This document shows positions 21,078 through 30,045 of a DNA stretch of 64,000 bases, piece after piece; positions within the stretch are counted from its first letter, which is position 1, and each line of letters opens with the position of its first letter. Where the stretch lies: positions 434,001 through 498,000 of the forward strand of contig JADJYE010000003.1 of assembly GCA_016719945.1 (NCBI GenBank), read 5' to 3'. The notes beneath the pieces are model-generated. The model was not told where the DNA came from. It worked only from the letters and a program-made list of their open reading frames with translations, and searched no databases. A program made the translations under genes and the position numbers. The stretch comes from Polyangiaceae bacterium. GTDB taxonomy: Bacteria > Myxococcota_A > Polyangia > Polyangiales > Polyangiaceae.

Positions 21078-21314
21078 TCACGGTTCGATCGCATAGACGA
21101 AGCTCGGCTGTGGGTACCTGAGAAGCCGCTCCGCGATCAGCGCGTGGGGCGGATCGTACCAGTGCACCGAGGCGAGGGCCTCGGCGGTGAGCAACTCGCC
21201 GAGGTCGTGCCCGTAGCCACTGGACGTGGCGCGCCCCGACCTGCCGAACCGGCATCTTGCGCGGCCCGCGAGAGCGCGATCCGATGCGCGTCGGAGGCCA
21301 CTATGCGCGTTCAC
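21078..21314 (-). CDS. possible small protein, 78 aa, doubtful
   Basis: The last 50 codons of a minus-strand frame (SGYGHDLGELLTAEALAS, HWYDPPHALIAERL, QPSFVYAIEP) look more protein-like than chance. The upstream part is Arg/Ala-rich shadow sequence and the only start candidate is GTG 21314, inside the beginning of the divergent radical SAM gene. It may be the 3' end of a broken gene or not a gene at all. Apart from this the 339 bases between 20964 and 21302 show nothing I recognise. Confidence 0.25.
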   Translation of the reverse strand: MNAHSGLRRASDRALAGRARCRFGRSGRATSSGYGHDLGELLTAEALASVHWYDPPHALIAERLLRYPQPSFVYAIEP

Positions 21315-23582
21315 TTCGTCGGCGCCGATCTCGAAGAGAGCCTGGGGATGGGGATCCTGGCAGCGGTGGTCGAGCGGGCTGGACACCGCTGGCAGATCGT
21401 GTCGTTCAACGATCCTGCGGAGACCGCCGAGGTCGCGCGCCGCGCGCTTTCCGGAGCGCCGGACGTGATCGGCCTGTCCATCCAGTTCCAGCATCGCGCG
21501 CCGGAGTTCCTGGCGCTCGCGCGGGCGCTCCGCGACGCCGGCTTCCGCGGCCACCTCACTGCGGGCGGACAGTTCCCCACGCTCGCCTGGCAGGAGGCGC
21601 TCCTGCCCGTACACGGCCTCGACAGCGTCGTGCTCCACGACGGCGAGGAGACCCTGGTCGAGCTGCTCGAGGCGCTCGAGCGCAAGACTCCGCTCTCCGA
21701 GGTCCGAGGCCTGGCGCTCCCGTCGGCCGAAGGCGCGCCGACGGTGCGGACGGCGCCGCGCAGGCTGCTCGAGGATCTCGACGCGGTGCCGTTCGCGAAG
21801 CGCTATCGGCCCCACAACCGGCACATGAGCGTCCCGTTCGTCCCCATCATCGGGGGCCGCGGATGCTGGGGGAAATGCAACTACTGCTCGATCATCGCGT
21901 TCTATGACGACGCGATCGAGGCCGGCGGCGGCAAGGCGGTGCGCCTGCGTAGCCCGGAGAACATCGCCGCGGAGATGGCGCTCACGCTAGCGGGCGCGGG
22001 GGGGCGCGCCATCTTCTGCTTCCACGACGACAACTTCCTTTTCCCGAGCGAGAAGCTCTCGCTCAAGCGCGTGCGCGGCATCGCCGACGCGCTCGCCTCC
22101 TACGGCGTCGGCAAGGTGGCGATCGTGGGCAAGGCGCGGCCAGACACGGTGACGCCCGCGCTGGCCAAGGAGCTCGCCGCGCTGGGCGTCATCCGGCTCT
22201 ACGTCGGCGTCGAGAACGGCGCCGAGACCGGCGGCGACCACCTCTTGCGCGGCACTCAGCAGGCGCACGTGCGCGCGGCCATGAAGGCGTGCGACGAGGC
22301 GGGGATCTTCGTCTGCTACAACCTGCTCGTGTTCGAGCCGAAGGGGCGGCTCGAGGACGTGCGTGAGAACGTCGCCTTCATCCGCGACCACGCCCACCAC
22401 CCCATCAACTTCTGCCGCGCGGAGCCCTACTTCGGGACCAAGCTGCACCGCGACCTCTCCCAGGAGCAGGATCTCTCCGGCTCGTACCTCGGCTTCAACT
22501 ACCGCATCGACGACGATCGCACCGAGCTCGCCTTCCGCGTCTGCTCGGCGGCGTTCCGCGAGCGCAACTTCGCGCCGCGCGGCGTGGCCAACCGCTACAT
22601 GGGCCTCGGCTACGCGGCGAACGTGCTGCGGCGCTTCTTCAACGACGCGGGCGAGGCCGAGGTGTTCTGGCGGCGCGCGCGCGACCTCACCGAGAAGATC
22701 TCGCGCGACACCGCCGACTGGCTCGAGCGCGCGCTCGACCTCGCCGCGACGGTCGACCTCGCCGATCGTGAGCGCATCGAGCGGGAGACGGCGCGGCTCG
22801 GGCTCGCCATCGCCGCGGCCGATCGCCACTTCCACGCCGAGCTCGACGAGCTGTACGACGACATGATCGCCCACACCCGACAGGCGGTCGCCCCTGCGGG
22901 CCCGCTCGCGCCCACGCCGCGCTTCCTGGAGCTCAGGCGGGGGCTCGCCGTCGGGCTCTCGCTCTCGGCCGTGCTTACAACGGGCTGCGACTGCAACGCG
23001 GTCGATCCCGCCCCCCCGGACGGCGGCGGCGGCATGGGCGGGATGGTGGTCGACCCGCCCCCGCCCGACGGCGGCGGCGGCATGGGCGGGATGGTGGTCG
23101 ACCCGCCCCCGCCCGACGGCGGCGGCGGCATGGGCGGCCAGGGCGGGATCGGCGGCCAGGGCGGGATCGGCGGCCAGGGCGGGATGGTGGCCGATCCGCC
23201 CCCGCCCGACGGCGGTGGTGGCATGGCCGCGAACTTCGAGAGCCCGCGCGACGCGGCGCCGGGGAGGCGCTCGCTGCGGCTGATCGACCAATGGTTCGAC
23301 ACCTCACCCAAGAAGGCGCCCCGCACGGTCGACCTGCCGCTGTTCGATCCTCCCAGAGTCGCGCTGCGCTCGCGGCGCGAGGGCGAGCTCGTCCACGTGT
23401 CGCTCGAGACCGCCGCGCTCGTGTCGACGCGCTGGGAGGGCGACGGCGAGGTCATCGGCGACGGCACGAGCGTGATCTGGAAGCCGCGCGCGAAGACCGA
23501 TCGGCTGCGCGTCGCGGTCCGTTCCAAGGGCGGCGTGGCGGTCGTGTCGCTCCGTGCCGAGGAGCCGGAGCCGGTCGGCTGA
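21303..23582 (+). CDS. B12-binding radical SAM protein with Gly/Pro-repeat C-terminal tail
   Basis: 759 residues from ATG 21303. Residues ~1-130 form a cobalamin-binding-like Rossmann domain (SIQFQHRAPEF, TAGGQFPTLA). The radical SAM motif CWGKCNYC is at residues 188-195, followed by a complete barrel. After residue ~545 there is a hydrophobic stretch (LAVGLSLSAVLTTGCDCN), then tandem 16-residue repeats of the form VVDPPPPDGGGGMGGM with GGQGGI insertions (~565-645), then a ~110-residue beta-rich C-terminal domain. The tail looks like a lipoprotein-type or RiPP-precursor-type sequence joined to the enzyme with no stop or frame change. Such a tail is unusual for this enzyme class. Substrate unknown. 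Confidence 0.85.
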   Translation: MRVHFVGADLEESLGMGILAAVVERAGHRWQIVSFNDPAETAEVARRALSGAPDVIGLSIQFQHRAPEFLALARALRDAGFRGHLTAGGQFPTLAWQEALLPVHGLDSVVLHDGEETLVELLEALERKTPLSEVRGLALPSAEGAPTVRTAPRRLLEDLDAVPFAKRYRPHNRHMSVPFVPIIGGRGCWGKCNYCSIIAFYDDAIEAGGGKAVRLRSPENIAAEMALTLAGAGGRAIFCFHDDNFLFPSEKLSLKRVRGIADALASYGVGKVAIVGKARPDTVTPALAKELAALGVIRLYVGVENGAETGGDHLLRGTQQAHVRAAMKACDEAGIFVCYNLLVFEPKGRLEDVRENVAFIRDHAHHPINFCRAEPYFGTKLHRDLSQEQDLSGSYLGFNYRIDDDRTELAFRVCSAAFRERNFAPRGVANRYMGLGYAANVLRRFFNDAGEAEVFWRRARDLTEKISRDTADWLERALDLAATVDLADRERIERETARLGLAIAAADRHFHAELDELYDDMIAHTRQAVAPAGPLAPTPRFLELRRGLAVGLSLSAVLTTGCDCNAVDPAPPDGGGGMGGMVVDPPPPDGGGGMGGMVVDPPPPDGGGGMGGQGGIGGQGGIGGQGGMVADPPPPDGGGGMAANFESPRDAAPGRRSLRLIDQWFDTSPKKAPRTVDLPLFDPPRVALRSRREGELVHVSLETAALVSTRWEGDGEVIGDGTSVIWKPRAKTDRLRVAVRSKGGVAVVSLRAEEPEPVG
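23010..23223 (+). repeat. 48-bp coding repeat (VVDPPPPDGGGGMGGM)
   Basis: In-frame repeat inside the radical SAM gene. The 48-base unit (CCCGACGGCGGCGGCGGCATGGGCGGGATGGTGGTCGAC...) occurs about three times with very few differences, interrupted by three copies of a shorter GGCCAGGGCGGGATCGGC unit. It encodes Pro/Asp/Gly/Met-rich repeats. Near identity between copies shows recent slippage or unequal exchange. Confidence 0.85.
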
Positions 23583-23857
23583 AGGGCCGCTCGGTCGTCG
23601 CGCGAGACCCGGTCACGTCGACCGGGCCGCCAGCAGTACCTACTCGCACACCAATGAGCGAGATCGGCTCGGCGAGCTCGACAGATAGAGCTAGGCCCCG
23701 AAGAGGAGCAGCGCTGGCAGCAGACGAGCGACGGAGGCGCACTCCACGCGTCAACCGTAACGCCAAAGCTCGCCGGGGGAGGGACGTTCTCCTGTCGCTC
23801 CGCTTGCGCGCGCCGGCCTCGCCGCCCGCTCCCTCAACGACTACCCTCCGCCGCGCC

Positions 23858-25306
23858 ATGAAATTCCTCCACCCCGAACGCGACGCGACGCTGGAGCTCG
23901 CCCTCGAGGACGTGTTCCTCACGCCGGGCTACTTCTCCGGGACGTCCCGCCTGGACGCGGATCTGCGGCCCGCGGACTTCCCCGGCGGCTCGCACCCGAT
24001 CGTGAGCTCCAACATGAACGCGGTCACCGGCAAGCGCATGGCCGAGACGATGGCGCGCTTCGGGGGGCTCGGGGTGTTGCCGCAGGACATGGACCTCGCG
24101 ACGGTGGAGCGCATCGTCGGTCACATCCGGGCGGCCGACCCGCGCTACGACACGCCGCTGTCGGTCGCGCCCAAGGCGACCCTGCGGGACGTGCACGGCA
24201 TCATCCGCAAGCGGTCGCACGACATGGTGGTGGTCGTCGACGACGACCGCCGGCCGCTCGGCATCGTGACCGGGGCCGATCTGCGCGATCGCGACCAATA
24301 CATCCCCGCCGAGCGCCTGATGTCGCAGCGGCTGGTGACCATTCAGGCCGGGACGCCCAACCGCGAGGCGTTCCTGCTGATGGATCAGACGCGCGTGAAA
24401 GCCGCGCCGGTGCTCGACGCCGACGGGCGCCTCGCGGGCGTGCTCACGCGGGACGACGCGGTGCGGCTCGAGCTGCTCAAGCCGAGCTTGGATCCACAAG
24501 GCCACCTGATGGTCGCCGCCGCTGTCGGGATCTCCTCGCAGGCCGCGGAGACCGCCCGTGCCCTCGTCGACCTCGGCGTCTCGGTGCTCGTCGTGGACAC
24601 CGCCCACGGCCACCAGCGCAGGATGGTCGAGGCGCTGGGTGAGGTGCGGCGCGCGATCGGGACCGCGGTGCCGCTGGTCGCTGGCAACGTCTGCACGGCC
24701 GAGGGGACGCGCGCGCTGATCGAGGCCGGCGCCGACATCGTGAAGGTGAACGTCGGGCCGGGCGCGATGTGCACGACGCGGATGCAGACAGGCGCCGGGC
24801 GCCCGTCGTTCTCGTCGGTCCAGGTGTGCGCCGCCGAGGCTCGCCGCCTCGGCAAGCACGCGTGGGCCGATGGAGGGGTGCGCGAGCCTCGCGACGTCGC
24901 CCTATACCTCGCGGCCGGGGCCTCCCGCGTGATGATCGGGACGGGCCTCGCCGGGACCTACGAGAGCCCCGGCGACGTGAAGGAGGACAAGGACGGCTTC
25001 TTCTACAAGGAGAACTACGGAATGGCGAGCGCCCGCGCGGTCAGCGATCGCACCAGCGGGCTCGACGCCTTCGAGCAGGCCAAGAAGGGCTTTTTCCGCG
25101 AGGGAATCTCGAGCTCTCGCATCTACATGCGCGAGGGACGCGAGAGCGTCGGGGCGATCCTGGTCGAGATCATCACCGGCGTGCAGTCGGCCATGAGCTA
25201 CGCCGGTGCCCTCACGCTGGACGAGCTGCACGACCATGCCGTGATCGGGGTGCAGACGCTCTCGGGCTATGGCGAGGGCACGCCCCACGGCAAGGTGCGC
25301 CGTTGA
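23858..25306 (+). CDS. guaB1: GuaB1 family IMP dehydrogenase-related protein (probable GMP reductase)
   Basis: 482 residues from ATG 23858. The TIM barrel has the catalytic loop VGPGAMCTTRM with Cys305, the phosphate-site AWADGGVREPRD and GFFYKENYG. Two CBS repeats are inserted at about residues 95-205 (RKRSHDMVVVVDDD, RVKAAPVLDADG). The sequence follows the GuaB1 branch, which in actinobacteria was shown to act as a GMP reductase (GMP to IMP) regulated through the CBS domains, rather than true GuaB. So a role in purine salvage is likely. The 275 bases upstream (23583-23857) contain no gene that I can see. It overlaps the chorismate mutase start. Confidence 0.85.
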   Translation: MKFLHPERDATLELALEDVFLTPGYFSGTSRLDADLRPADFPGGSHPIVSSNMNAVTGKRMAETMARFGGLGVLPQDMDLATVERIVGHIRAADPRYDTPLSVAPKATLRDVHGIIRKRSHDMVVVVDDDRRPLGIVTGADLRDRDQYIPAERLMSQRLVTIQAGTPNREAFLLMDQTRVKAAPVLDADGRLAGVLTRDDAVRLELLKPSLDPQGHLMVAAAVGISSQAAETARALVDLGVSVLVVDTAHGHQRRMVEALGEVRRAIGTAVPLVAGNVCTAEGTRALIEAGADIVKVNVGPGAMCTTRMQTGAGRPSFSSVQVCAAEARRLGKHAWADGGVREPRDVALYLAAGASRVMIGTGLAGTYESPGDVKEDKDGFFYKENYGMASARAVSDRTSGLDAFEQAKKGFFREGISSSRIYMREGRESVGAILVEIITGVQSAMSYAGALTLDELHDHAVIGVQTLSGYGEGTPHGKVRR

Positions 25307-25599
25307 CTGCAATCGCCGACGGCCGCGCGCAGATCGACGCGCTCGACCGGCGCATCGTGGCCCTGCTCGCCGAGCGGCGTAGAGCCGTGGACGCGCTCGC
25401 CCGCGACAAGGCGGCGCTCGGGCTGCCGGCGGTCGACGCGGGGCGAGAGGCAGAGCTGCGTGACGCCTGGACGCGCGCCGCGCGCGAGGAGGGCCTGCCG
25501 CCCGAGGTCGGCTTGGCGGTGCTCGACGCGGTCCTCGGGAGCAGCCGCGAGCGCGTTCGCGCGATCTTCCGGGGTGACGACCCGGCCGAAGAGCGCTAG
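25303..25599 (+). CDS. chorismate mutase, AroQ class
   Basis: 98 residues from a TTG at 25303 that overlaps the guaB1 stop (TTGA). The fold is the short all-helical AroQ type: IDALDRRIVALLAERRR with the first catalytic Arg, then DKAALGLPAVDAGREAEL and a C-terminal helix. It converts chorismate to prephenate for Phe/Tyr synthesis. The start fits AroQ alignments, and no ATG is available. Coupling to a purine enzyme is unexpected for an aromatic-pathway gene. Confidence 0.82.
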   Translation: MTAIADGRAQIDALDRRIVALLAERRRAVDALARDKAALGLPAVDAGREAELRDAWTRAAREEGLPPEVGLAVLDAVLGSSRERVRAIFRGDDPAEER

Positions 25600-25609
25600 C
25601 GAGAGGGCG

Positions 25610-28063
25610 ATGTCCCCGAAGAAGCCCGAGATCCTCGCGCCAGCTGGCGATGAGGCCGCGCTCCGGGCGGCCCTCGCGGCGGGCGCAGACGCCGTCTACT
25701 TCGGCCTCCAGGCGTGGAGCGCTCGCGCCCGCGCGACCAACTTCGGCGACGACGCCCTCGCCGCCGCGATCGATCTGCTCCACCGGCACGGCGGCAAAGG
25801 CTACGTGGCCCTCAACACGCTCGTCTTCGACGCGGAGCTCGACGCGGTGGAGGCGTCGATCCGGCGCTGCGCCGAGGCGGGCGTCGACGCGGTCATCGTG
25901 CAAGACCTCGGGGTCGCCCGCCTGGTCCGGGCCATCGCGCCGGGGATGCCGCTGCACGCGTCCACGCAGATGACCTGCACCGACGCCGAGGCGGTCGAGC
26001 TGGCGGCCGAGCTGGGCGCGAGCAGGGTCATCTTGGCGCGGGAGCTGTCGCTGGAGGACGTGGCCGCCATTCGTTCGCGCACCGACGTCGAGGTCGAGGT
26101 CTTCGTGCACGGCGCGCTGTGCGTGGCCTACTCGGGGCAGTGCCTCACCAGCGAGGCGATCGGCGGACGCAGCGCCAACCGAGGCGCTTGCGCGCAGGCC
26201 TGCCGGCTCCCGTACGATCTCGTCGTCGATGGGGCCGTGAAGGACACCGGCGACCGCGCGTTCCTCCTCTCACCGGAGGACCTCGAGGCGAGCGAGCTCG
26301 TCCCGAAGCTGGTCGAGCTGGGCGTCGCGAGCCTGAAGATCGAAGGCCGCCTCAAGGGGCCCGCCTACGTCGCCGCGACGACCTCTCTCTATCGCGCTGC
26401 GGTCGACGCCTCCTTCGGCGAGGCCCCCGCGCCTTCAGAGGCCCAGCGCGCGACCGCCCTCGCGACGTTCACGCGCGGCTCGGGGCCCGGCTTCCTCGCG
26501 GGGGTCGACCACCAGCGCCTCGTCGACGGCAGGACCTGTGATCACCGTGGCGAGCTGCTCGGCGTCACGAGCGGCGTGGTGCGAGAGGGCGGCAAAGCGT
26601 GGCTCCGCATCGCTGCGAAGAGGGCCATCGAGCCCGGGCACGGGCTGCTGGTCGAGGGAACCAAGGGCGGGGCCGGAGAGGTCGGCGGCCGCGTGTGGAT
26701 GGTCACCCAGGCCAGAGGCGACGAGCAGCGGGTGTGGCTCGGGCCCGAGAAGACGATCCCGAGCGACCTCTCGGGGCGGCGCGTCTTCCTCACCGACGAC
26801 CCCTCGGCGGAGAAGCGAGCGCTCGCGATGGCGGAGCGAGCGCCGGCTCGTGTCCGGCTTGACGTTCGGCTCAGCGCGCGGCCGGGCGAGCCGGCCCGCC
26901 TCGAGGGCACCCTCCCGGACGGGACGACGGCCTCCGTGACGGGCGAAGACCCGGTCGAGCGCGCGCGGACCGCGGCCACATCGGAGAGCGTCGTACGCGA
27001 CAAGCTCGGCCGGCTCGGCGATTCGCCGTTCGAGCTCGGCGCCGTGCAGCTCGATCTCGAAGGCGAGCCCCTCGTGTCGCCAGGGTCGCTGAACCGGCTA
27101 CGCCGCGCTCTGGTCGGGGCGCTGCTCGAGCGCCGGGCACGCCGGCACCCGACCACGCAGGTGTCCGCGCAGGCTCTGCTCGCGGCGGCGGTGTTGGCCG
27201 CTCCGCCGCCTCCACCTGGGCTCTTGGTGCTCTGTCGCTCGCTCGAGCAGGCGCGGGCCGCCCGGGCCGCGGGGGCCGACGGGGTGTGGCTCGATCTTCT
27301 GGAGCTCACCGGCACCGGCAGCGCGCTCCGGCAGCTGCGCGCCGACGGTCCTGGCTTCGTGGGCGTCGCACCTCCACGGATCCGCAAGCCGGGAGAGGAG
27401 AAGATCGATCGCTTCCTCGCCGGACTCGAGCCTGACGGCGTCCTCGTGCGCGGGCTCGGCGCGCTGCGCGAGGCGACGGGGAAGGTCGACGGCGTGCTCC
27501 GCGTCGGAGACTTCGCGCTCAACGCCACGAACAGGCTGACCATTCTCGAGATCCTCGGACGCGGCCTCGCCGCGTTCACCCCCAGCTTCGATCTCGACGC
27601 TGCGCAGCTCTGCGACCTACTCCGTACTGGCGTCGGCCCCTACGCCGAGGTGGTGGTGCACCACCCGATGCCGCTGTTCCATATGGAGCACTGCGTGTTC
27701 GCGCGCGAGCTCTCGACGGGGCGTGACCACAGGGACTGCGGGCGCCCTTGTGAGCGCCACGCCGTTTCGCTGCGGGATCGAGCGGGCATCGAGCACCCTG
27801 TCATCGCCGATGTCGGCTGTCGCAACACGGTCTTCCACGCGCAGAGCCAGTCGGCCGCGTCGCTGGTGCCGGCGATGAGAGAGGCCGGCGTGCGGAGGTA
27901 CCGCGTCGAGCTGGTGCGCGAGAGCGCGGCGGACACCGAGAAGGTGGTGCGCGCCTATCGCAAGCTGCTCGATGGCGGCACCAGCGGCGCCGAGGTGTAT
28001 CGGACCCTCAAAGCCGAGAGCACCTACGGAGTGGTGCGGGGCTCGCTCCGCGTGCTCGCGTAG
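25610..28063 (+). CDS. rlhA: U32 family protein, RlhA-like (23S rRNA hydroxylation)
   Basis: 817 residues from ATG 25610. The N-terminal U32 domain begins PEILAPAGDEAALRAAL and includes the family signature EVFVHGALCVAYSGQC, followed by NRGACAQACRLPY; its cysteines match the Fe-S ligands of the RlhA/TrhP group. A middle beta domain and a second U32-like C-terminal half with HHPMPLFHMEHCVFA and DCGRPCERH follow. This full-length, two-part layout fits RlhA (YdcP), which hydroxylates C2501 of 23S rRNA, longer here than the E. coli protein (~650 residues). TrhP (tRNA hydroxylation) is the alternative. It lies 10 bases after the chorismate mutase. Confidence 0.82.
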   Translation: MSPKKPEILAPAGDEAALRAALAAGADAVYFGLQAWSARARATNFGDDALAAAIDLLHRHGGKGYVALNTLVFDAELDAVEASIRRCAEAGVDAVIVQDLGVARLVRAIAPGMPLHASTQMTCTDAEAVELAAELGASRVILARELSLEDVAAIRSRTDVEVEVFVHGALCVAYSGQCLTSEAIGGRSANRGACAQACRLPYDLVVDGAVKDTGDRAFLLSPEDLEASELVPKLVELGVASLKIEGRLKGPAYVAATTSLYRAAVDASFGEAPAPSEAQRATALATFTRGSGPGFLAGVDHQRLVDGRTCDHRGELLGVTSGVVREGGKAWLRIAAKRAIEPGHGLLVEGTKGGAGEVGGRVWMVTQARGDEQRVWLGPEKTIPSDLSGRRVFLTDDPSAEKRALAMAERAPARVRLDVRLSARPGEPARLEGTLPDGTTASVTGEDPVERARTAATSESVVRDKLGRLGDSPFELGAVQLDLEGEPLVSPGSLNRLRRALVGALLERRARRHPTTQVSAQALLAAAVLAAPPPPPGLLVLCRSLEQARAARAAGADGVWLDLLELTGTGSALRQLRADGPGFVGVAPPRIRKPGEEKIDRFLAGLEPDGVLVRGLGALREATGKVDGVLRVGDFALNATNRLTILEILGRGLAAFTPSFDLDAAQLCDLLRTGVGPYAEVVVHHPMPLFHMEHCVFARELSTGRDHRDCGRPCERHAVSLRDRAGIEHPVIADVGCRNTVFHAQSQSAASLVPAMREAGVRRYRVELVRESAADTEKVVRAYRKLLDGGTSGAEVYRTLKAESTYGVVRGSLRVLA

Positions 28064-28068
28064 CGCGC

Positions 28069-28857
28069 TCAGTCGATCCAGAGCACCCCTTGCGGGCGCT
28101 CGAAGCGCTCGCGGTTGGGGACTACGCGCGTCCATTCGCGGAGCTCGATCGTCTTGTGGTCCGGGTGCCGGACGTGTCCGCGGACGAAGATGACGCGGCG
28201 CAGGTCGACGTAGACCTCGTCCGCGACGTGGGGGCGTCCAGCGCGGCCGAGCCCGGCGGCCTGGGCGATCCCGATGTCCCGACGCACGACGCCTGCCCGC
28301 GCGAGCGCCTCGATTGCGGTGACTTGGGAGGTCGAGAGCGGCAGGAAGAACCACTCGCCTTGGCGGCGGATGGGCTGCCCTCCGATCGCGTGGCTCGAGG
28401 GGACCTCCGGCGCGCGCAGCGCCTCGCGCGCGAGCGGCACGGAGGACACGCCTCGCGGCAGCTCGGCGATGAACAGGTGGGCCTCGTCCATTCCACACAA
28501 GAAGTGACGCTTGCGGTCCTGGGTGTGCTGCTCGACGATCACCTGACGGCCCTCTCGACGCAGGACACGGGTGCCAGGCTCGAGCCTCGCGCTGCGGGAC
28601 AGGCGGACCTCGAAGGCGCGCCGGGGCTCGTGGACCAGCAGGACGAGCTGCCGCTCACCGCGGTCGATCCCGAGGACATCGACGCGGTTCGACGGCGCCC
28701 CGCGATAGAGGCGGAAGAGCTCGCTCTTCGGCCGCGGGACGCGGGAGATGTCGATCTGGACGATCTCCTCCGACGTGCGGGTGAGCGGGGCCTCGGTGAG
28801 GTGTAGAGGCAGCCGCGCCTCGGCGAAACGCCTCGAGAGAGAGTCGTGGTGAAGCAT
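28069..28857 (-). CDS. hypothetical protein, 262 aa
   Basis: Not recognised. 262 residues, soluble, rich in Arg and beta-strand patterns. A short Cys-containing segment (HFLCGMDEAHLFIAEL) and FRLYRGAPSNRVDVLGIDR are the most distinctive parts. It lies convergent to the RlhA-like gene (five bases between stops) and divergent from the 178-aa membrane protein. No domain can be assigned. Confidence 0.6.
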   Translation of the reverse strand: MLHHDSLSRRFAEARLPLHLTEAPLTRTSEEIVQIDISRVPRPKSELFRLYRGAPSNRVDVLGIDRGERQLVLLVHEPRRAFEVRLSRSARLEPGTRVLRREGRQVIVEQHTQDRKRHFLCGMDEAHLFIAELPRGVSSVPLAREALRAPEVPSSHAIGGQPIRRQGEWFFLPLSTSQVTAIEALARAGVVRRDIGIAQAAGLGRAGRPHVADEVYVDLRRVIFVRGHVRHPDHKTIELREWTRVVPNRERFERPQGVLWID

Positions 28858-28922
28858 GCGGCCGACCGACGCGCGGAAGCGCGGGGTCTGACGACGACCC
28901 TCTCTTCTGCGATGATGAAGCC

Positions 28923-29459
28923 ATGAAGAGGCGGGACCTGGTCAGCGCGGCGATCGCCGCGGTCGCCTTCCTCAGCTGGTTCGTCCCGATGTACCTCGAG
29001 CTTCCCGAGCGCTACCCGACGTTCGACAGTCTTTGGTTGCCCAAGCTCGTGGGCTTCGTGATGCTGTCGGCCCTGATGGGGGCGGTCAGCTGGGTCGCAG
29101 GGGTAATGGCGAAGGAGGGGCTCCGCGGGAAGGTCACCTACGTCCTCACCCTCGCAGCCTGCAATGTCTTCGCCGTGCTGATGTGGACCGAATACCTGAA
29201 CGGCGCGCTCGATCCAGGGAAGGTGCGCCGCCGCGACGGCTTCGTGGTGGAGATCCAGAACCCGCCGCGTCGCGCGCCAAGGCGCCGGGTCGAGGTCCAC
29301 GACGGGGAGCGCACGCTCGAGACGCCGTTCCACGCCGACCGCTTCTTCTGGTCGATCCAGAACGTTCGCTCGGGTGGGCCGGTCGTGGTCAGGGTCGGCG
29401 ACGGGCTGTTCGGCGCGACGTACGTCGAGTCGATCTCCGACCCGCCCGCGCAGCCCTAG
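28923..29459 (+). CDS. small membrane protein, 178 aa
   Basis: Three membrane segments at about residues 6-24, 40-60 and 70-92, followed by a ~85-residue soluble beta-rich tail (RRRDGFVVEIQNPPRR, GPVVVRVGDGLFGATY). The start ATG 28923 has an upstream purine-rich site. Not recognised as any family; the tail would face one side of the membrane. It stands alone between convergent and divergent neighbours. Confidence 0.6.
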   Translation: MKRRDLVSAAIAAVAFLSWFVPMYLELPERYPTFDSLWLPKLVGFVMLSALMGAVSWVAGVMAKEGLRGKVTYVLTLAACNVFAVLMWTEYLNGALDPGKVRRRDGFVVEIQNPPRRAPRRRVEVHDGERTLETPFHADRFFWSIQNVRSGGPVVVRVGDGLFGATYVESISDPPAQP

Positions 29460-29522
29460 CGGGTTGCTGAAAAGTCGGCGTCGAGCCTCTCGGCAGACAC
29501 TGCAATACGGCTCGCACCCGGT

Positions 29523-30044
29523 TCACGCCCCCGCCGCCACCGTGAAGCGCGCCCCCAGCTCGTTGCAGATCGCCTCGAGCCCTGCCTGATCTTCGGGGCG
29601 GAAGGCGTCAGGCAGATCGGAGTCGACGTCGAGCACGGCCAAGAGGCTTCCGCTCGGGGTGAGCACGGGGACGACGATCTCGCTCTTCGTGGAGCTCGAG
29701 CAGGCGATGTGACCTTCGAACGCCTCGACGTCGGGGACGACGAGCGTCGACCGGGTGCGGGCCGCCGCGCCGCAGACGCCGCGCTCGAAGGGGATGCGCA
29801 GGCAACCATGGCCGCCCTGGTAGGGGCCGATGACCAGGAGGCCTGGCTGGGTCACCCGGTAGAAGCCGGTCCAGTGGAAGTATTCGAACGCGTGGTGCAG
29901 CTCGCACGCGAGCGTCGCCATCGCTGCGATGAGGTCGTCTTCGCCCTCGAGCAGCGCTCGGGCGACGGCCAGCACGTGACCATAGCGGGCGGCGCGCTCG
30001 GGGCCCGACGCCGACGCCGGAAGGGGGCCGATCGCGGGCTGCAC
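29523..30044 (-). CDS. msrC: free methionine-(R)-sulfoxide reductase (GAF domain)
   Basis: 173 residues from GTG 30044, a single GAF domain. It carries all the signature residues of fRMsr (YebR/MsrC): WTGFYRV, IGPYQG, and cysteines at 81, 91 and 115 in CLRIPFERGVCGAAA and GHIACSSSTKSEIVVP. Their spacing (10 and 24 residues) equals that of the catalytic cysteines in the E. coli enzyme (84, 94, 118). It reduces free methionine-(R)-sulfoxide and protects against oxidation. The GTG lies one base after the stop of the sigma-54 regulator, so it is the second gene of that operon. Confidence 0.9.
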   Translation of the reverse strand: MQPAIGPLPASASGPERAARYGHVLAVARALLEGEDDLIAAMATLACELHHAFEYFHWTGFYRVTQPGLLVIGPYQGGHGCLRIPFERGVCGAAARTRSTLVVPDVEAFEGHIACSSSTKSEIVVPVLTPSGSLLAVLDVDSDLPDAFRPEDQAGLEAICNELGARFTVAAGA

Positions 30045-30045
30045 G

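Noticed and set aside
29852..30045. 521-codon version of the sigma-54 regulator ending inside msrC
   Set aside because: After about residue 145 this frame is shadow sequence; the AAA+ and DNA-binding parts are in the neighbouring frame, which ends at 30046.
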